64,000 bases of DNA from Gari tellinella. Lineage: Eukaryota > Mollusca > Bivalvia > Cardiida > Psammobiidae. The stretch lies in assembly GCA_922989275.2 (NCBI GenBank), contig OV277859.1:85370198-85434197 (forward strand). The letters run 5' to 3'. Shown here piece by piece: positions 1 to 13,100 of the stretch. Below the pieces are notes generated by a model that was not told where the DNA came from, made no database searches, and worked only from the letters and a program-made list of their open reading frames with translations. Position numbers and translations under genes: made by a program. Each line of letters starts with the position of its first letter. Within the stretch, counting starts at the first letter, position 1.

Positions 1-207
1 CTATGTAACTTAAAGCAGGTTGAAAGTAAAGCAGAATGCACCTGAGGGCGCATTCTGCTTTACCTTCAGCCTGCTTTAAGCAAAAATCTGTTAGAATATA
101 GAAAATATTTTTTATGGTACATATTCATGATTGTGAAAATTGGAACTATTTTCCTCAGTGGATGAATAAACTAGAGGTGTAAAAAGGCATATTTATGGGG
201 TAATGGG
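1..207. mobile_element. Family-1 piggyBac-like MITE, left end off window
   Basis: Contains the palindromic stem-loop at 10-81 and ends ATGGGG.TAATGGG followed by TTAA (208-211), the right terminus of the family seen complete elsewhere, e.g. 3,706-3,949. Confidence 0.7.
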
Positions 208-300
208 TTAAATGTCAAACTTGTGTGAAAGTTTTGTTTTGGAGCTTTCTGCTTTAGTCCCTTTTCTGGCATTTATCAGTGATCTGTCTTTAAAGATCTA

Positions 301-675
301 CAGTGCTCCCTCTCAACAACAACACCCAATTGGAGACACAGATTGTGTGTGTTGGTCGGAGGGAGTTGTTATAGGGAGGGAACATTTATACCCTAAGAGT
401 GCTGAATATGACTTGACTAACATTTGAAAACAGTTTAAACCCAGATCAGACACTGCATAATGCAGCGTCTGATCTGGGTTCAAACTGTTTGTCACTCGTC
501 TTTATGTTTTTTCCATCAAAATGTCCATTATGTAACTTGTAGAGAAAAAAACTGCAAACACCGATTTTAAGCAGTCGATATTGCTGAAGTGCAAGCATTG
601 TTTGGAGAACAGCTGCAAGCATTGTTGTAAGGAGGGAATCGTTGTTCAGAGAGCCGTTGTTGGGAGGGAGCACTG
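301..675. mobile_element. Family-7 MITE with TA duplication
   Basis: Starts CAGTGCTCCCTCTCAACA and ends with its complement (GGGAGGGAGCACTG), flanked by TA on both sides. The core is a palindrome (428-490) built on AACAGTTT.AACCCAGATCAGA. A second copy is at 14,453-14,801. Confidence 0.75.
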
Positions 676-751
676 TATATGCTTTTACACCAGAGTTGTT
701 ACATAAGTTTGACTAGTAATTTTGTTTCATGTAAAAATCATAAAGTCACTA

Positions 752-948
752 CGGTCAAACTTCGATATTTCGAACTCGGTCAAGTTGAACATACCTGTAA
801 TGTCAAAGTTAAAACATGGCTAAGCCACGTTTCACCTTTTAAAATATGGGTATGTTCTACTAATTAACCGAGCATAAAATAATGCAGTTCATGTGTCGAA
901 ATATCCGATAGTTCGATTTAGTGAGTTTGAGATATCGAAGTTCAACTG
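752..948. mobile_element. Family-10 MITE abutting exon 12 splice donor
   Basis: Termini CGGTCAAACTTCGATATTTC and its complement, TA duplications at 750-751 and 949-950. Relatives occur at 54.8-55.0, 62.5 and 63.5 kb. It starts one base beyond the last exonic base plus G of the donor. Confidence 0.75.
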
Positions 949-951
949 TAC

Positions 952-1143
952 TTTGACTGGTTGGATCTTTGCTAGTTCCTTCATGCTGATTATTGCCTCC
1001 ATCCTATGCACCACGGAACTGTCTTTGTCCATGGCAATGCTCTTTACTTTCGGTAGGAAATCCATGTACTTAAGGCTACCAATAACCTTTAGTGCAAGTA
1101 GCACAGATTTCTCATCTCCCTTCATATACAGCTCTTCTACCAT
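952..1143 (-). CDS. Lipid transfer protein exon 12 (last in window)
   Basis: Encodes 64 codons: MVEELYMKGDEKSVLLALKV then RMEAIISMKELAKIQPVK, typical superhelix repeats. The donor GTACAG is built partly from the TA duplication and terminal repeat of the MITE at 752-948. Further exons lie off the left edge. Confidence 0.85.
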
Positions 1144-4100
1144 CTGTAAATGTAAAACAAGAGCCCCAAGGTGATACAAAATAGACCTGTCATGGCAAAG
1201 TAAGTGGTGAGCAAGCAAAATGTAAGATTCAGTTTGAATATTATTATTCTTAAACAAGTTTTTTTTATTTAATTTGCAAGTATGTAAAGGGGCATAACTG
1301 TTTCAATAAGGCAAACAGAAATAAAGTTATCATCCGGAAACTACTTTGAGCCATGCTGATCTAAGTTTGTTACGGGGCATAACTGCAATAACAATCATCA
1401 GATTGGAACCAAAATCAATAGATGTCTTACCTGTATAATGAGAAAGCTAAATATGAAATTTGGTTATAATGTGGTTAAAAAAATTTAAGATATCAACCGG
1501 AAACAACTTTTTCTTTTTATATTCTTAGTACATGTATGTAAATGGGCATTACTGCAATAAAAATCATCAGACCTGAACTGAAATCAATAGGTGTCTTACC
1601 TGTATCATGAGAAAGCTAAATATGACATTTGGTAACAATATGTCAAAAAGAACTAAAGTTATTGTCTGGAAACAAGTTTCTTGTTAAATTCTTAGTATAT
1701 AAAGGGGCATAACTGCAATAAAAATCATTATACTGGAACCAAAATCATAAGGTGCCTGACCTGTATAATGAAAAAGCTAAATATGAAATTGAGTAACAAT
1801 ATGTCAAATAATACTAAAATTATTGTCTGGAAACAAGCTTTTACAAAAGGGCATAACTGAAAGAATTTCCCTTATTCAGGACTTATTTCCATGTAAATCC
1901 ATAATGTACATGTAGGATGTTTTTTACTTTATTGTAAATGTAGTTACATGAATTTATCTTTTCTCACTGTGTTAGTACATGGACATGTATATAATTTCAT
2001 ATGAAAGGCCTTTGAACAGCAGCCCTGGCATCTTAATACATAAATAATGCAGGCAGCTCCTATAGACCTAGGACCCTCAGTATCTATCTTGCCATTTGAT
2101 GCCTACTTTGTGTCTGTGACAGGTGCTAAAACATTGCCTGGGATTAAATGTTGTCGTAAGTCAGATTATAAAAGTCTCAAATATTATTTATTTCTCCATC
2201 TAATCCTGTCTTGTGACATCTCTTTTGGAATCTTCTTGAAAATACGATTCCAAAGAGATGTCACAAGACAGGATTAGATAGGGAAAAATGAAATTAAAAG
2301 TATTTTAAATTTTTGACTTACGACCGTTTTTGTCATACGAAGATTTATGAAACGGGCCCCTACTGAACACAGGTTTTAAATTTGCTGCCAAAAGTTGACT
2401 ATACCTTAATGATATCTTCTTGAGTTGTCTCGTACAATTGTTGCATCTGTTTGAGGTCATTCTTGACTTTATCCAACCTTTCAATCAGTGTTTTCCTCAA
2501 TTCCTTTTCATTAGACTCTGCACGCAAAAGTCTCAAAACTTTCTTCTGACTCAGTGTTTCTAAATAACAAAGAAAGATTGTACTTGTGTGGCTAACCAGC
2601 AAATTATGTTTTTAACTCTTCAATACCTTAACTAGAGTGTACTAGCATTTACACACAGTTTGGATACTGACTGTTTGACACTCATACAGATATTTTCAGT
2701 CATTTGCCTGAAATCTAGATTTGATAAATAAAAACACACAATAATTTTAAGCTGATGGTATCCTTACTGTGAAATAGTTCATCAATAATATTTCATGTCC
2801 ATGAATCGCACGATAATATCAAAATGACATTAGAAAAAGAAGTCATTTAATAAAAGAGTATAATGCTATTCTTTATGTTTAATTGATTTTGAAATTAACT
2901 ATGTCTGCATCTTAAAAACCATCAATACTAAACAATCAGGGTTTTCAATGCTTGATAAAGAGAGTGTTTACAGATTCCCAGGGTTGTGTTACTGCCATAA
3001 CCGTGCCACCTGGATTATTCAGCAATATTACCTGTGACATCAGTATTATTTTGCTTCATTAACTTGTGTCCAAGGGCACCAAGACACAGCCATGCAGATT
3101 TCCTCACAAGAGGTTCCATTTTGTCTAATTTTGCCACACTGTCCTGTGAAATAGTAAAGTGTATACAGATAGAGAGAGAAATAATAAGTTAACTCTTTGC
3201 ATGCTGGGTAAATTCTTTTGAAAACAGGGGCAGAGTGTCACATAGTTTGGATCCTGATGAGACACTGCTGTCATATCTGGATCCAAACTGTTTGCAAGGG
3301 TAATCAGTGTTGTAGATATCCGCCGCTAGCATGGTTAAGAGTTAAATGATTTATGATATAAAACAAAAGGCAAGCTTGTGTTATTAAGTCACCATTCAAA
3401 ATAAATAAAATAATTAGGTTGTAGCCTAACCCAATATTTACCCCAGAGCATGTTTCTAGTTTTGAAAAAATTGTCACCACTTGAAACTTATCAGCTTTAC
3501 TTTCAGCCTGCTTTAAGCTACCTTCTACTGGAATATAGAAAACATTTCTTAAGATACATATTTATGGCTGTATAAATTAGAACTATTTTCTTCAGGGGAG
3601 GAATAAAATGAAAGCGTAAAAAGGCATGTTTATGGGGTAATAGGTCAATGCTGGATGAAACTAAAACAGTAAGATCCTTTCTTCATTACTTTAGACCAGC
3701 ATTAACCCTTTCCCTGATAGAAGCAACTTTTAGCACATGCATTTTATTCATCCGCTGAAGAAAATAGTTCTAATATAAACCGTACTGAATATGTGTCATA
3801 TTTAATACTTTCCTTATTCTAGCTGGTAATAGCTTAAAGCAGGCTGAAAGTAAAGCAGAATGCGCCTTAGGGCGCATTCTGCTTTACTTTCAACCTGCTT
3901 TAAGTAGTCACCTATCTTCAATATTACAACTAGGCTATCAGGTAAAGGGTTAAAGCTGTAATTAACCTGACTTTAGAGATATCAATGTTTCATCTTAGAA
4001 TGAGCTTTTTAACACAAGATGACAGTATAACTTTTCTTTGTCAATTTTATAAAATGGATTTCAGACAAAATCAAAAAAAGGAATACTTATTTACTGTTGC

Positions 4101-7100
4101 TTTTTAAAAGTCTACTCTCTTTTGATCAAAAGTTCAATTCAATTAAGAAAGAATCACTCTAAGTAAATTATAGGTGTTGCCCATTTGGCTAAGTGCAATT
4201 TGCATTAGATTGTTATTAAATGTGGAATGACTACACAAAACATCTGGGTCTTTTCTGATAAGAAAATGAGCATGTGGCCAGGGCTGCCATTTCTCCGGAT
4301 TTTTCCGAAATCTTTGGATTTTTATCCTAGCATATGGTAGCTTAAAGCAGGCTGAAAGTAAAGCAGAATGTGCCTTAAGGCGCATTCTGCTTTACTTTCA
4401 ACCCGCTTGAAAAATAGAAAATGTGGAAATCTTAAGATTATTCATGATTAATTTATGGCAGCCCTGTGTGGCACAAACTTGACAAAAACAAAAAGAATGG
4501 CAAACACTTACCATGACTCTCTTCACTATGGTGATGTCTGGTTTGGGATGAAGTCCAATGGTCATTAGACTAATGGCAGCTGACTGTGATAACTCTTCTT
4601 TCTTTTCAATTCTCTCCAGTACTACATCTACAACAGCATAAGAACCAACTGCTGGTAGCATATCCAGCAAGGACTTTCTGTATAAACAAAATTAAATGTA
4701 TGTTTAACTCAATACCCTATCACCTGTTTCTAGTTTTGAAAACAACTTACTACTAAAAGCAGGCTGAAAATAAAACAATGCCTCTGTCAAGGCCCATTCT
4801 GAATTACTTTCAGCCTGTTTTAAGCTCCCATCTGGAAAGGTATTTGAAATGCCTTTTGTATTTCATGTTCTAGAGTTCATGGCTGGAGAATACTTTACTC
4901 AGTGTATCAATAATTCTAACACACCTCGCCCCTATATAAACGAAGAAGGACCGTCTCAGTGTACGAATTTTCAGTAGAACACTCACGCGCTAAACGTTCT
5001 AACGTGACGTCATTTGGCTTCGAAAAAGCGTACGCCAAGAAATGTAGCGCCGTTGCTTCGGTGCAAATTAAGGTTAAATTATGTGTTAGAATCGAAATAA
5101 TAAATTAATACCAGTGTTTTATCTAACAATCGAACACGGGTAGAAGTTGAGATGCTTGTAATTAAACCACTCAGCCTAAAGGCCTACGCATCTCAACTCC
5201 TACCAGTGTGCGATTGCACGATAAAACACTGGTATGAATTTATTATTTCTTAAATAGAAGTGTAAAATGGCGTATTTAAGAGGTAAAGGGTTGACCCTTT
5301 CCTTCATATCATCAACCCATTATCCCATAAATATGCCTTTAATTATTTCATCCACAGAAAAAAAATAGTTCCAATTTATACAGTAATGAACATGTATCCT
5401 AAGAACTATTGTGTATTTCCTATTAGACGTTAGCTTAAAGCAGGCTGAAAGTAAAACAGAATGCGCCTTAACCCTTTCCCCCACAGAAGCGCCTTTTAGC
5501 GCATTCAGTTTATTCTTGCCCTGAAGAAAATAGTTCCAATTTATACATTCATAAATATGTATAATACAAAATATTTTCTATATTCTAGCAGATGATAGCC
5601 TAAAGCAGGCTGAAAGTAAAGCAGAATGCGCTTAAAGCGCATTCTGCTTTACTTTCAACCTGCTTTAAGTGGACACCTATATTCAATACTAGAGATATGC
5701 TATGTGGGAAAGGGTTAAGGCGCATTCTGTTTTACTTTCAACCTGCTTTACCTGGTCATCTGTCTTCAAAACTAGAAACAGGCTATAAGGTAATGGGTTA
5801 AAGACCAATGTCTGCTTAAAGAAAGCTAAAGCTAAATCAGGAAACTCAAGCAGGAGGTTCTGATACACTTTTAGTCTGCTATAAGCTGTCACCTATCTGG
5901 ATTTTGGAATGTTTCTAATGACTTTTTATCAGGAAAGGGTAGAAGTATTTGATGAAACAGGGTAAAAGCACAACCTAAGATAACAAGGCATGGTCTAGTT
6001 AGTACCTGTCATCAATGCAAAACCATGTGTGCATGATTGTTTGTTTTTTTTCGATGTGGAGCTATACTGATGTTCAAATCTTAGTAGGAAAGGCCTATAT
6101 TCATGAATAGATTTCTGAATGAACAGTGCAGCCAGAAAAACATTAATTTTTGCCCTTTTAGTATAGGGGCCAAGTATACACACCTTTGGTTCCTGAAGGA
6201 ACTCTTTGATCAGGATCTGCACTTTTCAACTGTTTTTTTTAACAACCCTCTCGAAAGAAAATGCAAACTTCATTTACCAGCAAATGAAATATATATAATA
6301 GTATTGTAACAAACAGGTTATAAAACTATGTCAGATTACTAAACAGAATGTCCTAATGACAACTCTAAGTCACTCCTACCTTGCCCTGGGTAGTTTGGAT
6401 GGGCTCTTGTCCATATCATTTATGATCTTGTTTAGACTGGTTTTGTCTAGTTTCTCTAACAGTCTGTGTAAGTCCCTCAACAAATCTGTAACCTCTTCCT
6501 GTACATTGTCCTTCATCAACTCATCTATTCCAGTCAATACTTTCCTAACCTGTAATTATAGCAAGAGTGGGGACCTTGTAGGTCTATCTGTTTTACAACC
6601 AACCATCACCCCCAGTAGGATTAGGGAGGATAGAATCCACCCACTGCCAGTCCCACCAGTGCAGAGTGGTAGGACTCCACCAAACTGTGTCACCTACACT
6701 TTCATGCATTCACAACATACATGAAAGTTATACACATTGGCGCTATATGCACAATATTGTGTCACAATGCCGTCAATCCAAAATCAAACAAGAGCGTGTC
6801 CCAGTTACACGAATGCCCCCGATGATACAGGGAGGGGAATCCAGACTATCAAACGTAAAAGTTAGAGAGCTGAAACTGTAGTGGAGCGCCATTTTGAGGA
6901 CTTCAAGGGCCATTACTCCAAAGGGCCTAGCATAAATTGGTGCCGCTGGTTATCCAAATTGGTCTCCATTTTATGTCAACAAACATTTTCAGAAAGTTTG
7001 GTGATGATCAGATGAAAAGCAATGTGTTTGTGAAACACAAATGCCCCCAGCCAGCATCATGTTCTGTAATGTAATGCTTATTTGCAAAAGTAGGTCAAAA

Positions 7101-10100
7101 GTCATGGTCGTAGGGTAAATGAAACATTGGCATGGTTGGAGAAGTCTTAACACAAGAAACCTATAAAGTATGGAAGCTCTAGGCCTACTGGTTCAAATGT
7201 TATAGGCGTATAAAGATTTATACAAATAAAGGTCAAAGGTCAAGGTCACAAGGGCAAAAACGTAGGTATGGTTGGAAAGGTCTTGACACAAGAAATATAT
7301 AAACAAAATATGAAAGCCGTAGGCCTACTGGTGCAAATGTTATAGCCATTTAAAGATTTCAACAAAAATAGGTCAAATGTCAAGGTCACAAGGTCAAAAA
7401 GTTTTGTATGGTTAGAAAGGGAAAACACATGTCAAGTATAAAAGGCCAAGGTGCAAAAATGCAAAAGTTCTATCCAAGGTTAAGGTTTTTGGTTAAAGTT
7501 TGATTAAATAGGTTAAAGATCGAAGTCAAGGTCACATGGTCAAAGATGTTGGTATGGTTGGAAAGGTCTTGACACAAGAAATATACATACAAAATATGAA
7601 AGCCCTGGGCCAACTGGTGCAAATGTTATAGCCATTTAAAGATTTTTACAAAAGTAGGTCAAATGTCAAGGTCACAAGGTCAAAAAGTTTTGTATGGTTG
7701 GAAAGGTCTTGCCATGAAGAATACACATGCCAAGTATAAAAGGCCCAGGTTCAAAAATGCAAAAGTTATAGCCAATGTTAATGTTTTTGGTTAAAGTTTG
7801 ATTAAATAGGTCAATGGTGAAGGTCAAGGTCACATGGTCAAAGATATTGGTATGGTAGGAAAGGTCTTGACACAAAACATATACATACAAAATATTAAAG
7901 CCCTATGCTAACTGGTGCAAATGTTATAGCAATTTAAAGATTTTTACAAAAAAAGGTCAAATGTCAAGGTCAAGGTCAAAAAGTTTTGTATGGTTGGGAA
8001 GGTCTTGCCATGAGGAATACACATGCCAAGTATAAAATGCCCAGGTGCAAAAATGCAAAAGTTATAGCCAAGGTTAAGGTTTTTGGTTAAAGATTGATTA
8101 AATAGGTCAAAGGTCAAGGTCAAGGTCGCATGGTTAAAGATGTTGGTATGGTTGGAAAGGTCTTGACACAAGAAATATACATACAAAATATGAAAGCCCT
8201 GGGCCTACTGGTTCAGATGTTATAGCCATTTAAAGATTTTTACAAAAGGAGGTCAAATTTCAAGGTCAAGGTCACAAGGTCAAAAAGATTTATATGGTTG
8301 GAAAGGTCTTGCCATGAGGAATACACATGCAAAGTATAAAAGGCCCAGGTGTAAAAATGCAAAAGTTATAGCCAAGGTTAAGGTTTTTGGTTAAAGTTTG
8401 ATTAAATAGGTTAAAGATCGAGGTCAAGGTCACATGGTCAAAGATGTTGGTATGGTTGGAAAGGTCTTGACACAAGAAATATACATACAAAATATGAAAG
8501 CCCTGGGCCAACTGGTGCAAATGTTATAGCCATTTAAAGATTTTTACAAAAGTAGGTCAAATGTCAAGGTCACAAGGTCAAAAAGTTTTGTATGGTTGGA
8601 AAGGTCTTGCCATGAAGAATACACATGCCAAGTATAAAAGGCCCAGGTGTAAAAATGCAAAAGTTATAGCCAAGGTTAAGGTTTTTGGTTAAAGTTTGAT
8701 TAAATAGGTCAAAGGTCAAGGTCAAGGTCATATGGTCAAACAGATTTATATGGTTGGAAAGGTCTTGCCATGAGGAATACACATGCAAAGTATAAAAGGC
8801 CCAGGTTTAAAAATGCAAAAGTTATAGCCAAGGTTAAGGTTTTTGGTTAAAGTTTGATTAAATAGGTCAAAGGTCAAGATCAAGGTCGCATGGTCAAAGA
8901 TTTTGGTATGGTTGGAAAGGTCTTGACACAAGAAATATACATACAAAATATGAAAGCCCTGGGCCTACTGGTTCAAATGTTATAGCCATTTAAAGATTTT
9001 TACAAAAGTAGGTCAAATTTCAAGGTCAAGGTCACAAGGTCAAAAAGTTTTATATGGTTGGAAAGGTCTTGCCATGAGGAATACACATGCAAAGTATAAA
9101 AGGCCCAGGTGTAAAAATGCAAAAGTTATAGCCAAGGTTAAGGTTTTTGGTTAAAGTTTGATTAAATAGGTCAAAGGTCAAGGTCAAGGTCATATGGTCA
9201 AAGATGTTGGTATGGTTGGAAAGGTCTTGACAAAAGAAATATACATACAAAATATGAAAGCCCTGGGCCTACTGGTGCAAATGTTATAGCCATTTAAAGA
9301 TTTTTACAAAAGTAGGTCAAATGTCAAGGTCAAGGTCACAAGGTCAAAAAGGTTTGTATGGATGGAAAGGTCTTGATACAGGGAAGACACATGCCAAGTA
9401 TAAAAGGTCCAAGTACAAAAATGCAAGAGTTATAGCCAAGGTTAAGGTTTTTGGCACAGACAGACGGACAGACGGACGGACGGACGGATGGACGGACGGA
9501 TGGACGGACGGACGGAGGTGCCACCGAAATGGGTTAGAGGGCCTTTTCTTTTGTTATTTTCTTTTGTTTGAATAACGGGCTACGGCCCCTTATTCTATTG
9601 TTACGGAATGAACTCTATTGTCTTCTTTTGTTATGTTTACCGTTATCTGGCCAGAAAAGGCCCTCTAACCCATTTCGGTTGTGCGGACAAACCAACAGAC
9701 ATGACAAAAACTATATGCCCCCGAATCGTAGATTCTGGGGGCATAACAAACTAAACAACCAGCTGTTTTTCTAAATGAAGGTTTAACTCTTTCTTTGATA
9801 AAACAGTCAAAAAGATAGTTTGCTTCTTGTAGAAACTCCGGCAGAGTAGGTAAGTTTTCGTTTACTAGTTTTGTTCCAGATTGGAACTCATCAGAACGTA
9901 TGAAATTTCGTATTGAAACTTCGTGAATTTATACCCTTGGAATTGTATCACGTGATATCTTTTATGACGTTTTTGACACGTTTTACGCACTTTTTGATGA
10001 CAAATTACGCATGTTTGCGCAGATTTTGTCTACGTCATCCACTGTTTTTGGTGACGTAGCTCGATCTATTGTGGTAACTAAGGGCCTTGGTTGTGTAACT

Positions 10101-13100
10101 AAGGCCAAAAATGGCTTCCGCTTGTTAGAGAAATTAGCCCAAATCAAAGAAAATCCTTATATAATCCAAGATATTCTGTCCCAACATTGATTTTGTTGAG
10201 TATTTGGTGGTTTCTCTGTGTCCATTGTTTTTGATACGTTCTACTACAGGTTTTGTAGTTTATTTTCTTGGAAGCGGGTATGGTTTGGGTCTCTCAAGTT
10301 TGGAGATTTGCTTAGTCTAGAGCGTTGTTTTCTCCAGTGTAAAAGTGTCATAATGTTTGAATTATGTCTAATTTGACATATTTCAGTGTGTAGTGAGTAC
10401 TACACATCCCAGAAAGGGTACGTAGAGACCGATTTAGTCTCTGAACGTTTTTTACTGTTTTTCTCTATATTGCGTTTGATCCTACAATTAGCACTACAAT
10501 GTTCTTTGATAGACAAACATGCACAAAACCAATATCTGACAGTGTTTAACCCATTTTCCCATAGCCTTTTTCAAGTTTTGAAGATGTGTGATCAGTTAAA
10601 GCAGGTTGAAAGTAAAGTAGAATGTGCCTTAAGACGCATTCTGCTTTACTTTCAGCCTGCTTTAAGCTACCATTGGTTAGGATATAAAAAAAACTTTTGA
10701 TGGTGCATGTTTATTACTGTATAAAAGGGAACTTTATTTTCTTAAGTGGAGAAAGAAATTATAGGCGTACAATGGCGTATTTATGGAGAAATGGGTTAAA
10801 GCAGGTGACTCCTGATAGTTTAGATAAAAGTGAAACAGATAACTCCCATAGAGCTCTCTGCTTTACTTTCATCTTGCTTTAAGATGCCTCCACCCTTGCC
10901 CCCTGTACTCAGCACCATTAACTAGTGTTGTAGCGATGATCGATTATAATCGATCATCGATCAAAAATGACCATAATCGAACATAATCGATCATGATTTG
11001 CCGTAATCAATTATGTTCGATTATTTATGATAAAGTTATGAAGAAGCATAGTGCATATAAAAGACAGGTTGTAGCTTAATGCAGGTTGGAAGTAATGCAG
11101 AACGCTTCTATGGGAGTGTTCTGCATTACTTCCAACCCACATTAAACAATAATCTGCCTTTCATGTGTTCACTATACATGTATGTATCCTCAAAGTATGG
11201 TTAAGTAAGCTTTGACTGTAATGTTAATCTGAAATTGTTTTACTTACTTGCACCAAATATATAAATGAAACAGTTGATTCCCAACCAAGAGATTATTCAA
11301 ACAATGTTTACCCAGATGAACTGCCGCAGCAATAGTAATTACAGGTAGTAAAAGAAGTGGTATACAATTAGTACAAAGCAAGCTCAATTAATTTGCAATT
11401 AAAAATAGGACATTAATTTAACTGTTTTATCAAATTGCTGCTTTGATTTTTATTTTGCTTCATATGGGTGCATTGTTTGCAAAATTATGTAGATATATAA
11501 CATACAAATGCAAACATGAGTATCACATATATTCAGCTTTTCAGAGTACATATATAATAGTTTATGTTAAAACGATTATATAATCGATCATCGATCGATT
11601 ATGGTTACCAATAATCGTTTATAATCGATTATGGTTTTCGGACCGATTATACAACACTACCATTAACTCTTTCCTCCCTGAAATTTTAAATGGACAATTC
11701 CAGTTTCCATTTTTAGTCTAGTCCATTTCGGACTTTTAAGGGTTGTTTTTGTCAATGTTTTGCATTATCGAAAACAGTGAAGACCCTGATCAGAGGGCTC
11801 CTTTCAGAGCCCTCTGATCTGGGTCTTCACTGTTTGCACAGGACAAGTGTACTTTTCACATGAACACTGTTTGCAAAGGATGCCTATATGCGGGACTAGG
11901 GTTCAAAGGGTTAATGAAAATACTTTAGTGGTGCTTTATGGAGAAGTAGGACACTTCTGTGCAGGAAATAGTTAGAACCATCTTTGCAATGTGAAAAAAA
12001 ACCCATGAAATGTTCCCCATTGAATAAACAACAAATCAACAAATTGTTCTGTAAAGTTGTCAGTATTGTACTGTTTTGATAAAAACAAACATTCTAAATA
12101 AATGTATTGTTTATCAACATACACATTAAGCACTTAACTGTCTGCAGTCAGATTAAAATTCAAATTCCTTCCGTGATTTCAAATTTTCATATGTCGTAAA
12201 ATATATGCATTCTACAATACTTGTGTATGTTTGCATACTTTCTGAAAAATTTGTTCTGCCAAAAATACAAAGTATGGTATAATATGTAAGGTATGGTATA
12301 ATAATATAGTCACCATTTTGACAATTTCTTGCTGATCTTGTGGCACGCTGCTAGGTCCATGTTGGAGCTTGGCAGTCAGAGGAGACTCCTGTGGCTTTGG
12401 TGGCCTGGGCTCAGAAATCTGGACAGTGATGGGACGAGAGTCTACCAATGTCAGTGTTTGACTAGAAATACAGACAAATATATCTTCATGCATGGAAACT
12501 TTAAGTTTAAAAATCTATTTGTTTTAAAAACTTGGTTTATGTACAAGTCAATTAAAAATTAAAAAAACATATTACATGTTGTACACAAATAACTTGAACT
12601 GGCTTTATATTTCGAGTTTTTAGAATTTGAAATGTCTATTTGCATTTATCTGTTTGCAGATACAAATTGCTACCATTGTGTACTGTTTCACGAGATGATG
12701 TGAACCAGCCTTATATATAGACAATGTGAACCACTATTTCATTTTAATTGTTATAAGTGAAATGACATAAATTACTGTAGAACTGATAGTAAAATTAAAA
12801 CTTATGTTTCATATATTGTGTTAATTTCACTTTTATTAATATTTAAGAGTTGCCAGATCATGTTCAACATTTCAATTCATAATTACTATTGTTCGAACTA
12901 ATGCGAGTTGGAAATATAGAGTTTCTACTATATGTTTACAATTGTATATGAATAATAATATGAGTCAGCATAAGTTTTTATTTTACCAATATTTAGGTCA
13001 TAGTATACATGTGGACATTAAAAGCACCATCAATTACATAAATTCATGTAACTCAATACAAGAGAGTCAAACACAAAGAGAATAATATAGTTCACATCGT

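Noticed and set aside
7246..9250. Series of similar 60-80 aa minus-strand frames in array A
   Set aside because: They are the same repeat unit translated again and again, with no constant start context and stops in other units.
9336..9524. SVRPSVRPSVRPSV and GRTDGRTDGWTD repeat peptides
   Set aside because: Simple translation of the (GGAC)n microsatellite.
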